Part shown: piece by piece, positions 1 to 12,200 of the stretch | How the letters are laid out: each line of letters starts with the position of its first letter | How positions within the stretch are numbered: position 1 is the stretch's first letter | Assembly (NCBI GenBank): GCA_037179385.1 | Contig: CM074196.1 | Coordinates: forward strand, 32,202,486 to 32,266,485 | Length of the DNA stretch: 64,000 nt | DNA from: Holothuria scabra | Lineage: Eukaryota; Echinodermata; Holothuroidea; Aspidochirotida; Holothuriidae | Reading direction: 5' to 3' | Translations under genes and position numbers: made by a program | The notes under the pieces: generated by a model | Databases searched by the model: none | What the model saw: the letters and a program-made list of their open reading frames with translations, nothing else | What the model was told of the DNA's origin: nothing

Positions 1-157
1 GACATCATTGTATATAAAGGTTCTGTGTTAGTTTGGTTTAACGTAAAATGGTAAGGCATGAAAGGGTACCTAGCCAACGTTGCAATTCACAATTGAACAC
101 CAGCACGTAGTTTTAATGCTTGTGTGTTTTTGTTTTTTGTTTTTTCATTATTTTCAG

Positions 158-206
158 GTGAATTCTTTGTTTCCGGAAAACAACGAATGGCAATCGAATG
201 GAAAAG
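158..206 (+). CDS. Candidate short upstream exon of the LDLa gene
   Basis: A pyrimidine-rich tract and TTTTCAG precede a 49-nt open segment that ends at a GT. It starts in phase 0 and ends one base into a codon, which is exactly what the next exon at 868 needs (it contributes the last two bases). The encoded stretch contains NSLFPENNEWQSNGK and has no recognised domain. Support is splice signals and phase only, so it may be a chance match. Confidence 0.4.
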
Positions 207-3200
207 GTATCGTTTTTTAAATTTCTCTCATTTACTCGGACAAGAGTGAAAAAGCATGTTCCATGTGACCAATTTGAAAAACAATTTTTACGATGTTAAT
301 TTTCCATTTTCTTTACCGATGCAAAAAGTGACTGACACCTGTCAGCCTGTTGCACTCTGAATGACACTGACGGACAAATTGCCATTGGGGTAAGTGACCA
401 TCGCTTGGGCAAGGGACGTGTCATTTATTTGCGTGAAAAACATTGGCAAGTAAAGTGAGTGGAGGTGTGACAACAATTAAACGTCCAAGCTCTTCGTGTA
501 AACACAAAGATTCTGGAACATCATTAGGGACAGATCTGTAACGAGACGAAAAGTGTTTAAGGCGAATGAATGAACGGGAAATCAATGGGGATAATATCAC
601 AACTTAATGATACTTTCCCCATTTTATTTCCTTTGGGGGAAGGGAGGGAGGGAGGGAGGGGGAGTAAGGAAGGGAAGCTGCTCCCAAATTTAAATCGAAT
701 AGTTTCATTTGTCTTCAGATTTTATGGAGACTAAGCTTGTAAGGGTCGCCCAAGTGAACCCAGGTTTCCTTCATTGCGGGTTTGCTTAGAAATATGTCCG
801 CCATTTACAAATGTTTGTAGGACTATGCAACTACATTCTCTCTCTTGCATTGCGATTTCTTATGTAGGAAGTTGCTTCTCTAACTTTCGTTGCTATAACG
901 GATCATGTATCAATGCTGACCTGACATGTGACGGCATCGTGGACTGCGAAGAGGCCGAAGATGAAATTGACAGTTATTGTAGCGGCAGACGGAGAGTAGA
1001 CCCGCGATTATGGGAATCTCCCGTAGAAACCAAATCATTCAAGGTAACGTCTGACTGTCTGATTACGATGTGATGTAACTATCCTAAATGTACGATTTTA
1101 CTGTAGGGTTACTGAAAATTCTCAGTTGGTAAATAATCCTTTTCGGTAGACAGGAAAATTTTGAAAATTCAAAAATATGCATAGTAGCTTATATTTGTCA
1201 AAATGCACAGAGAGTGCTTTGATTACACATTAGTCTTGTATGTCCACTAGGACAGTGGTGTTGAACGTTAAAATAGGTTCAGATTGCACATTTTGGAGAT
1301 GTTGGAACGGTCTGAAATTATCAGAAAGTGAAATATTGCGTTCAAAATGCTTCAACGTAACATTAAAAGAAAATAGCTCTAGTTGTTATCAAATTATTTG
1401 GTCTCAAACAATAAACCCCCAAAATATCTTCATCTCCTCAAAATACAATGCACAAGAAGTTGTGGAAGTTGCGCATCTTTTGAAAAAGTTGAAAGTTTGG
1501 GTGGACAAATTACTCTTCAGCAACAAGCAAATGAATTTCGCTCCAAGGGAAACTTATTTCGTGAAAAGAAGGCTACCATGTTGCCTTATTTTTAATTATT
1601 TATCACTCTTTGCCAATAAATATTGGTTTTAAAAGGGTGAAATTTCCCTTAAAAGGCATTGATTCATCAGCTCCAACAATTCAATGTATAGTTCTTCCCA
1701 TAGCTGTCTAAGCTCATCTTTATCCAGACATAATCCTATCACAATGGTCCAGGGCACGTTCAGGTGAACCAAGAAGCCGAAATGTTTCATTGGAGAACTC
1801 TCAGTACACGCTGTGTGATATGAGCTGTATGCATATTATGTCACATCACAGAGCTGTGTCAACTAAGAACTTATATAGGTATTCCCCACGGACTTGTATA
1901 CATGGACAGATCATGTAACGTACAAGTCCTATCCCAGATTGTCGCCACTGACTTGGACAAAAAGGGCGCACCAAGATGGCCGCTGTGAAGCTATAAATCG
2001 TCTGATTTGACGACGACCCTTTTATTATATTTTTGGCAAAAGGTAACCTTAAATGGGTAAAAATATCATTCCTGCAATTGATGGAAGTAATTTTGAACCT
2101 TGCCATATTTCAAAAATAACTTTTTTGCAAAATCTGGGAATTTGAGCAAGTCCAAGCTTTCACACAAAATCATAGCAGGCAGCCAATCTACCTTGCAGTA
2201 TGCTCCGTCCATGTATAGGAAGTTCTTGGTAATCCTCCTCGGGTGAGGAGTGTGACTGTTTTAAAGGAAAAATGTAATAACCCCAATTGAGATATGGGAG
2301 GTATGATTTATCTATTTTATGAATGACTCTCTGACAACTACGTAAATTTTTCTCACGGAAATTTAAAATTATTACTTGTAAAACATTTTTCAGGTGCTTT
2401 TGGGGGTGGGGGGGGGGTAATGTGACGCAATTTGAAATTTAAAAACCGTTTCCAGAATAGGTTCGGGTTAACCTTTTTTACCTTTTAAACGGGATTGAGG
2501 AAAGACCTTAATTTTGAAAGCAAAACGAATTTTAGTTCAGTTGAAAAGTTTATTCTGAAGTATGTTTTGTCTGGCTGATTTGCTTCGATGTTTCTTTGTC
2601 CGTTCCAACTTCCTGATGGAATAAACACATTTTTGTATTCATATCAACACCAACACGTTCATTGCCTCACCGAAAGACTTAGATGTGTTAAAGCAACCCA
2701 TTTTATACCGTCATTGCACAAAGATTAGTGATTCAAGCCGAAGGCCTATTGCAAGGATTTTTTAGGATGGGATTTCGATACGATTTTTGAGTTTTTGTTA
2801 AGATCTCCCATCCCTGGTCGGAAAGGGTCCAAACTTTACCAACTATGTTAATATATGATTGTATGGATATACGACTACGTCATCCGATAAAAATGTATGT
2901 CGGTGTGACGTCACGAAAAAGTGAGTTGGCTTAATAAATATAATAGACATCAGATGCAAATCTTACCAGTATACTGGTGACAAATCTCTGGCTCTTTCCG
3001 TCCAGAGATGGAGAAGATTTTAACAAAAACCCAAGAATGTCGGATAGGGATCCGAATTTCTTGCAGTGTGACCCTGGCTCTAAAACGTTAAAGATGTCCG
3101 TCATTAGTGTTCCTTTGTATGTTTCCAGTGACGGAAGATTGTTTTAATTGACCTTTTCTCGCTCAGGCTAAATTGTGGACTTCAGATATTAAGCCTCTGA

Positions 3201-6200
3201 AGTATTATACAAATTACTTAAAAGATTAAAAAAAGTATAAAAATTATGGGGGATTTTTTACTTTTTAAAAAGTAGAGATTTGTTGTGAGCAAAGAAATGT
3301 ATTTAAAGGTTCATCAATTTTCACGAACATCGATATTGATTTTTACATTCAGGAAACGTGGAACAAGATAACCGATCTTCTGCCAATGAGACAGGCGATG
3401 TGTAGTGATATACAATTCTTCTGTTCATCGGATTCAAAGTGTATTTCAATTTCAAATGTTTGTGATCAGACCAATGAATGCTCTCAAGGCGAGGTAGGTG
3501 TAACCATTGAACTCGATAAAGTTTTCAGGACTTTATATCCTCTTTGCACACCCCCTTTTTAAGTCTTGCAGATCAGGCGGGTTTTTGTTCATACAGTATG
3601 TACAGCTATAAATTGATTGGTTGTTAGGTTGATGCAGGGGGATTGTGTAAACAAGAATGAACTTAGTCACTTTCAAATTTCCTGAAGAGTAAAATTCACT
3701 CTGAGAGTGTGAAATTTACTTTAATAAGAGTGAAATCACTTCAAGAAAAATGAAAGTTACTCCAATTTAAAAGTGGAGCTCACTCTTTAAGCAGTGTCTA
3801 CGGTGATCACTCTTTTTCAATAGTGATCGGGGTAGACACTCGTTAAATAGTGAAATTTTGCTCTGCTGGTGTAAATTTCACTATTTTGGGGGTGAATTGA
3901 CACTTCGATTCTGTGAACTTAGTTTTCACTAACATCAAAAGGTATATATTCTAATGTGTAGACATCCCTGAGGACTCGAGGAAAGTTTACTCATTACAGT
4001 TTTAGAGATGACCGCTTTTGGGGGAAAAATAAGTTTGCCTGAGTCCAAGTGTACTTACACAGAGTTCATAATCTCTGTAATGTCGTCGGTTTGATTTGTG
4101 AATGTGTGTGCGTGTGAGATAATAGTTCACGCCATACTCCCATATAGCAAAACTTGTTAATGAAAACGGAGCTGGCAAGAATCACTTGTACAACTTGGTG
4201 TCGAAAACAGTGCACAAAACCTTCCGGCTGTGTAGAGTTTCAATGTAAAAGAACAAAGAACGTATGGTAACTCCCACAACTTAACCTACCATTTCGCTTT
4301 TTTGTTCTTCTAGAAGCAAAGTACGTAGAAGGTACTTCCCCAGAACGTGATTGTTGTCAAACGTTCGTCTCTGTTGGATTTTGCTTGGTAGGGTAGCATT
4401 TTCATCAGGGAAAAACAAAATTTGAAAATGGCGCCACTTATTTGTCGTTTACAGCATTGAACTAGTCTTGGTCAAGACCCTAATACCAGTCAGTACAGCA
4501 TCTCAGCTCTGCATTAGGTTACTGAAGCAGATCTCCCTGCAAAATAGCCAAGTTTAAAATCTGCCCTCTATTTTAATTTTCGGTAGAAAAGATATAAAAA
4601 CGGACTTGACCAAGGCTAGCAATGAACAAATAGTTCTCAATAACGAGCGCTAAATAACAGCATTGCTTGAACCTCTGGGGCTTGCATCACAGCCTCTTCT
4701 CTCTCCTACTGCACTTATATTTTCGATTCGTTATTTTTGTGGCCAATTCGCTAAACGAAGAAGTTCTGTTCATGTATGTGTAATGTGCCCTTCATAGGCA
4801 GCGAAAGCGGGGGGAGGGGGTCAGGGGGCCTGCCCCCCCCCAGGTTTTTTTTATGAGATTTGGGGGGTATTCCCCCCCCCCCCCATAAGCGAATGTCGCA
4901 AAGTAAATTTTTAAAAAATTAAACAAATTTAAGTTGCTTTTATTACATTTCGGCTATTCTTTGGGTCAAATTCTACTTTGCAGAGAGCAAGTTGCAAAGC
5001 TTCCGGGGGCTTCGCCCCTGGAGCCCCACATTAACGATAACCTGTAGGGGAGTTTATTTTCGCCCTTCAAACAGTTGCAGGGTATTCTTCAATTGTGCCC
5101 CACTCTGAACTTCGAAATAAATTCAGGAAGACTGTGACAAGGTTCATATCTTCGGAATGTCTTGACTTTTTACTCGTCGGGTTCCTGGATAGAAAATTTG
5201 GAGTGGCTAAAATTGGCTACCTTGGTGTGGATTATAAAGTGTGCTCCTAGCATCTGACATGTTTCTACCTCCTGTATGGATTTTTTCAATCCCTGTGATG
5301 CACAAAATCTTTCCAAAATCATACTTGGTGTGGTGGGTAGAATAATTTATCTATAATGGTTGGAAGGAATTTTCACGGCCATTGCTGCCAGTCATTGGTC
5401 AGTGCAACCGCCAAATTCATGTTGGGTCAATGCTGTCTCAAGGGTCGCAACCTTACTGCCTTACCACTATTACCGCACAGGACCTCACTTAGCTCTTGGC
5501 TGAAGTGGACATACCCAGTGGCGTACGAGACGGGGCAGGAGGAAGACTGCCCCAAATTTCCGCAAAATCTAAATTCGGGCAGGAATTTGGAAATAATTCG
5601 GACAGCCCTTTAATTGTGAAAAAAAATGGGGTGGTTTTTCAGAAAATTCCTAAATGTGGCCGAAATCTCAAAAAGATATACCGGGAAAAGGAAAGAAACG
5701 TCATATAGTCGAAATAAAATTTTCATGAAAAACCCAAGTCAAGATTCCAAAATGTCGCTACGCTTCCGGGCAGCTCAAAAAGCTATTATTCGTGACCGTT
5801 ATTTCACAGATAATAACAACACAATGGCCGAAATTGTCGAATATCCAAATTCTTTCAAGCATTAGCCCGAAAATGTAAAATTTTCATAGTAAGGGTAACA
5901 TAGTTACGAAAAATTAAAGAGATAAAAAATCGCGACACATTTGGGAAGCCTGTGGCTTAAAAGAAACAATTATTCTTGAGACTTTTTAAATCTTGTGTAA
6001 CACAATACACGAAAGGGTCGATTATTTTAATAGCTTCAAATCATTGCCGAAAAACAGAAAACGCTGTATTTACAGTACAATTTTTATGGAAAATAAAAAA
6101 GATCTGGGACACATTTGGATAGAATGGGAAAAAAAGGTTTGCATCATCCCAACTTCACACTCTCTTGCAAAAAAATTGCCCGAAATGGTCAAATATTCGC

Positions 6201-9200
6201 GCAAAGGGTAAAACAATGCTGGGACGTTTTCAATTGCCAAATTAATTCAACGGATAGAAAGGAGGGCGTTCAGGTGCCCAAACGTTTTCCATCTATCCTG
6301 CTCTAGAGCCAAATACGGGCAATGGTTATGAAAATCGGGTAATTTTTTTCGATACTTTAATGATGCAGGGTGAGAATGTCTTCCCGTAAGGCTGCTTGAA
6401 AATTCATTTCAACATACCTTGTAAAAAAATCATCATTTCATCCAATGGTAGTGGTACATTTTATCTGATTCTTCTGATCAAATAGCGATTGCTTAGATCC
6501 CCTATAAGCCTGGGAAATGTCATTTTCGACTGTCTAAGGGGTCCGATTTTTCAAAATTTTCTGTTCGCTTCACGCCAACCAGTGGTGAAGCTCCACGCAG
6601 ATAGCCTTCTTAGCAGAATTTCAGTTTCAGGTGACCATTTTTTGTGCAAACAGAACCTCGAATTAGCGACTTCTAAGACCCCCTAAAAGCATAGAAAATA
6701 ACATTTTTGACTATCTGAAGGGTCAGATTTTTCAAAATTTCCTATACGTTTTGCCCCCAACTTATGGTGGTGCTCCACTTAGACCGCTTCTTACCAGAAT
6801 TTTAAAGTTTCAAGTGATCATATTTTACAAACGGAAACTCAAAATAACGACTGCTTAGATCCCCATATACGACCGGGAAATGCCATTTTCAACTGTCTGA
6901 GGGGTCGGATATTTAACAATGTTTTGTGCGCTTCGCGCCAACTAATGGTGGCGCTCCGCTTAGTCTTTCTGACAAATTTTAGTTTGGAACGAACGTACAT
7001 TTATCTGCAATTTGAGATTCAAAAAAACGACTGCTTAGATCCCCTTTACAAGCCTGGAAAATGTCAGTTTCGACTGTCTTAGAGATGCGAATTTTCCAAT
7101 TTTCTGGACGCTCCGCGCCAACCCGTGGTGGCGCTCCGCTTTGACTGTCTTACGGGCAGAATTATATTTTGGGGGGCAAAAATCTTCTGCCCCAATCTGA
7201 AATGCTCCCCTACGCCTATGAAAATACCTTACTCAGGGGTGCACTGGGACAGCTGCTTGCAACATTCAGCAGGATTCGTCAGGATTTGCAATCCTAGGAT
7301 ACATAGTCCAATGGAGTAATGAACTGAGCCAATCAGTATCTCAAAACGTGTGTTTTTATAATCTTAGAAAAATCACAAATTTTTCTCACCAGATTTAAAG
7401 AAAATTACACCTGGCAAATGCCATTTCCAGCCATCTGGGAGGTCTTAAAATCCAAAATTTCCTTAGTACGCTCCGCGCCAACTGATGGTGGCGCTACGCT
7501 TAGATACCAGCCACCCCTTTTAAAAGTATCCAACCCCTCCCCCATAAGCCCCACCAAAAAAAAAAGCTAGCTATGCCACTGCCCTGGACCCTTACCAGGG
7601 CTTTGCCCCTGAACCCCACCAGGGGCACTTAAGCGGGCCCTGGACCCCACGCCAATGGAGTTTTGTGCTTCGCGCAAAACCGAAAGCCTTACAGCGTCAC
7701 CACCGTCAGTGGGCTACAATCCCCGAGAAAAGAAATGAAACAATGTCTGCAACAGTGAAGTGCATTCATAATTCCTCAAACCCGACCTGGAACCCTCACC
7801 CTCCCCCCCTTTAAATGTTGTGCCCTAACTGATCATCACAAAATTGACAATTGAAGCCAATTTTTTAATTTACTTTTTGTCGAGGAGTGTACTCATTGAA
7901 AGTTGGCGCCATCTACCTACTAGCCGACCTGAAAATGTAATGTCTGTCATAATTTCCGGTTATCTGTCATACACAGGATGAACAAAACTGCGAATTTGTG
8001 ACCTGTCCGGAAAACTACATGAAGTGCGACACCGGAAGATGCATTCCAAATTATTGGATATGTGACCAGATTCAGGATTGTCCTTCTGGAGAGGATGAAA
8101 CCGGTCTCGATTGTTCCACGAGAGTTTGCTCAGGAAATCGTTTTCGTTGTGACACAGGTTAGACAACCTTCAACTGACTTTGTTCCTAGATCTCAATTTG
8201 AAATACTATTCCCTGCCGGAATAATTAATCAAGATCATCATCTGGCGTCATGCGGGGTCAAAAGACAAAATTTTAGATCTTCTGGGTCACCAGAGGTCAA
8301 AAGGGAATTTTATCTTCATTTGATAAGGTCATCAGGGTTCAAAAAAGGGTTCAGGGTTCAAGAATTCCCAACATCCTGATCCTCAGCTTGGGGTAACCAA
8401 AGCAAATTTAAGAATTCACTAGATCGTCAAGAAATCAATAAGCTAGAATTCTGATATATGAAATGCGTTGAAACTGCATGCTATTTTCTGATCTTAAAGC
8501 TTATTCATCTGCTGTGGCGTAAAATATTTCAATTAATATCATCTGAAACGATCGCTTGCGTAACGCAGTGATTAGCATCCTTGTCCAACTCTGATATGTT
8601 TTGCTATAATTATTACCCTTCCCTCCTTGCATAAAATGCAGTAGACAGGGTCCGCCGAGACCGGGGGGCTGCCCCCACACTTTTCTGTTGTAAGCATTGT
8701 GGGCCGCCTTACATTGCTACTTTATTATTGAACATATTGGGCCCCTTTGGTGATTAGTCCCCACTTCAAAATTTGCTCCGTTGCCTCAGAGCTGAAGATG
8801 TGTACGTAGTTCAACACAGGAAAAAAGAGAGGAGGGCGACGTAACGTCTGCAGAAAAAAGTGTGACGCCAAAAGCTGTTTCAGAAAAGATTTGCCAGTTG
8901 CCAAAATTTTTTAAGTTTCTGTATATATTTCTAATATCTTTTATCTTGGGTCTAGGCACTCAAGAAACAACAGAGAAACTCCTAAACCCATCGTTTTTGT
9001 CTCTGTCAAACCTAGCACTAGTTTTAAGGTTTGAAGGCACACGGTGTATTAGGAGTTGCGTTTTGTGTAGCTAAAATGAGGGAATGAGGGCATTTTTATT
9101 CTAAGAAAAAGATCATTCTCCTAGAGCTCAATCTATCGCAACCGACTCTAGAAGTCCATATCACAAACTTAACAAACATGATAAACATTCCTTTACCTTG

Positions 9201-12200
9201 AATGCGACCAAAATTTGCATTTATTTTGAAAACAAAAATGAAACTTAGGTGGCGTATTTGTGCGCAAGTTATTTTCCCGAATTCCTAAGGCAGTACTAAG
9301 ACGCACAGCAGTGAATGAGGAAGCGCATACTTCCAATTTGTTACCAAAATATTTATTTTCGTTTCATACTCAACTGAAATGCCTACTTAGCGCAGATTTT
9401 ATGAAGATGACATACATGATATGCAACAAAACTAGTCCCAGGTCAGTGGTAGCCAGTAGGGACAAGGGCGACCCATGAGAACCGACAACTGTCTTTCATA
9501 AACTTAAAAATTTAGTACTGTTACTCTCACGTGGATGATTTGAACATCGATGCATGGGAATGTTCGGTTTTCGTTTATAAAGGTGTTTTTTACTTTCATG
9601 GCCTTATAGTGCTTTCACCTACGTCACAAGCCCCGCCCCTTTTGACGGCTAGCTAAGTCGCAACTGACGACCTACGTGTGACTAGTGCATTTAAACAATG
9701 CTTTGACCGAAGTGGGCGTGACTTACCAATTGTGACGTTATATATTCACACCATATCAAGGACTTTGTGGCTAAACTGTGTATGATAAAGAATATCACAA
9801 ACTCACAGTAGAGGGTGAACATGACATGACTCACCCCTAAGAAATATTCTTTCATCGGGAAATTTAAAATGCAAAGTATATTTGCGTATCTCTCCCCAAG
9901 AAAAAAATGTCAAGCTTACCTTGTAAATTAACAGGCCGCGATCATTTTATTTCGTATACTAGTGAGGGGAAGAACGATGTTCAAAATCATGGTGAAGCCG
10001 CGGTCACACAATCCGATTTTTGTCAATTTTATTAAAATTTTCAATCTCTGATGGGAAAGAACCCCAAATTTTCCAACCTTTGCAATTATATTAGTTGTTC
10101 CGTAGGACTATGGAAATTAAATTAATACTCATCATTTCGTGACGTCATATCTACATAACGATTTTTCAGAATACGCTGCCCGATAAAATATGTATGTCGC
10201 TGTTTCGTCACGACAAAAGGCAGCATTTAATTATCATAGACATCAGATGCAAATTATATATACTGTTTTAAAGATTTGACTCTTTCCGACAAGAGATTGA
10301 AAAGGAATCAACTCACAAAATCGGATCGAAATCCGATCCGAATTCGTTGTGGTGTGACCGCTTCTTCAAGGGTTAGAAACAGAATATAGATAGACAAAGG
10401 TATATTTGACGTGAAATTTTATACTCGGGTATCAGATGTATGCTGCTACTTTGGATTTAGAGGTGTGGCCTATTTCCAAGAAGCTGATTGGTCCTAATGA
10501 TGAATGAAATTTCCTCGCCATCTTATGGGGTTTGAAATGGAGCCGACAGCAATTTGACATCTGAAATCAAGTGTAAAATCATTCTATCTGATAATTACCC
10601 ACAGGTGCGTGTCTTCCGAAACACTGGCGATGTGATGGGCAAGTCGATTGTCTTCATGGGGATGACGAGAAGGATTGTATCACGTGTCCCAGTGAATCTA
10701 TTCCTTGCCAGGATGGTCAAAGCTGCATTACAATGGTAGGTGACAATTTGCATAAGATAAGTTATTTCTCATTTCATAATTGTAGAGAAGTCCCTCTCTT
10801 AAAAAATTAAAATGTAAAATATTTTGTTATTTTTTTTTATATATTTTTATTTTCTTTTATCTATTTTAGCAGTTACCAGTTCCTTTTTAAAAAACCTCGT
10901 CACACACTGGATATTTTACTTCTTCTGAGAGAGTTGGCAGGTTAAAAACGAAAAGCAAGTGAGGAAAAAATTTAAACATCTTTTACAAAACCTGCGGTAA
11001 TTGATTCCTTGCCGAAGGCAGGCAAGTAAAGATAGCTATTAGTAGGGTATTCTTCAGTAGAGATAGTTAAGAAGAAGAGTCATGTTGTATTAAGTGCAGG
11101 TCAATGATCTTTTGAGGTTACGAGAAGTTAAGTGCGAGAATCTCGTTAAATACAATGAGGGGAAGAATTTATTGTTTGGTGCAGATGAAGAGGTCATATC
11201 TGGTCACCAGAGGACAAACATCATCTGAGGTCACCAGGAGTAACCATTTTGTTGGTACTCTGCACAGAGTCTGCTCGGACCAAAACAAATTTCACTCCCT
11301 CTTAAATAAGACCTGCAATCACTTCTCTTTCTTGATATTTTTTACCCTTATTCAGTGCCCATCCTCGCAGACTCTGGACAGAAACTGGTTTAAATTATGC
11401 AAAAACGTTTTTACCAAAAACATCCTTTTTTGCTACCGAAATCGTTAGAAACCAACCACAAAGAGTGTAGTGAAAATGACGTTGAATATTCATCACCCTT
11501 GAAAACTGCTCATAATCTCTAACGAAAGTGAACCTTTCGGCGAAATATTTCCGCAAATGATTCGCCGTGACGCCGTTTCTCTTGAGGTAAAATTTGCTAC
11601 TCGTTAGGCTGGGTTGGAATGCACCGTTGTTTTCACTTACTGTTCGAATGCTGGCATTGGTTGATTTCCAATACGTAGTGGCTTGTTACGTCAAATGTGA
11701 ATAATCATGGGTACATAATTATTACGGGTGTCCAAGTATTTGGGCGGACGTGGATAAACGGCGATATGCTTATAAAGGGCTGACTGATTTACAGAATTTG
11801 ACGTTAAAAAAAATTAAGTCAGAAATGATATCGCTGAGAAAATTTTGCAAGTAGGAAGCTGGAAAATCTTCATGTTCAGTGTGGATACGGTAAGGTTCAG
11901 ATGAACCATACTGTTCTGTGGGAGTTCAAAGTTCATCTTGGGTCACAAACCCTCAAAAATATCAAAAATGTCAATATCCCCTAAAAGTCCCAAGATAAAT
12001 ATCTGAAGTCGCCAGCGATAAAGAAGCAAAATTTTTCTTTCCGGCTAGAAATCGCAAATCCTCTGGGCTTTCTAATTTTACAGGAAGTAACTGTATATAA
12101 AAGGAGTAACTCTTCAAAACAAGACAAACAATAAGATCCCATCAATATGTCTACGAGATTGCAAGTACGTCGTGATGTTGTTGGGCAATAAAGGTTATTT

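Larger units (their letters stand above)
8158..10604 (+). other. Intron of the LDLa gene
   Basis: 2.4 kb intron without further exons that I can support. It contains a copy of the CCCCGCCCCTTTTGACG repeat (about 9618-9760) and MITE family B (10000-10361). The rest is unremarkable AT-rich sequence with short chance reading frames. Confidence 0.6.

Noticed and set aside
774..867. Met-initiated extension upstream of the LDLa exon at 868
   Set aside because: A splice acceptor (TTATGTAG) and LDLa domain start lie at 868; the upstream stretch is intron that happens to be open.
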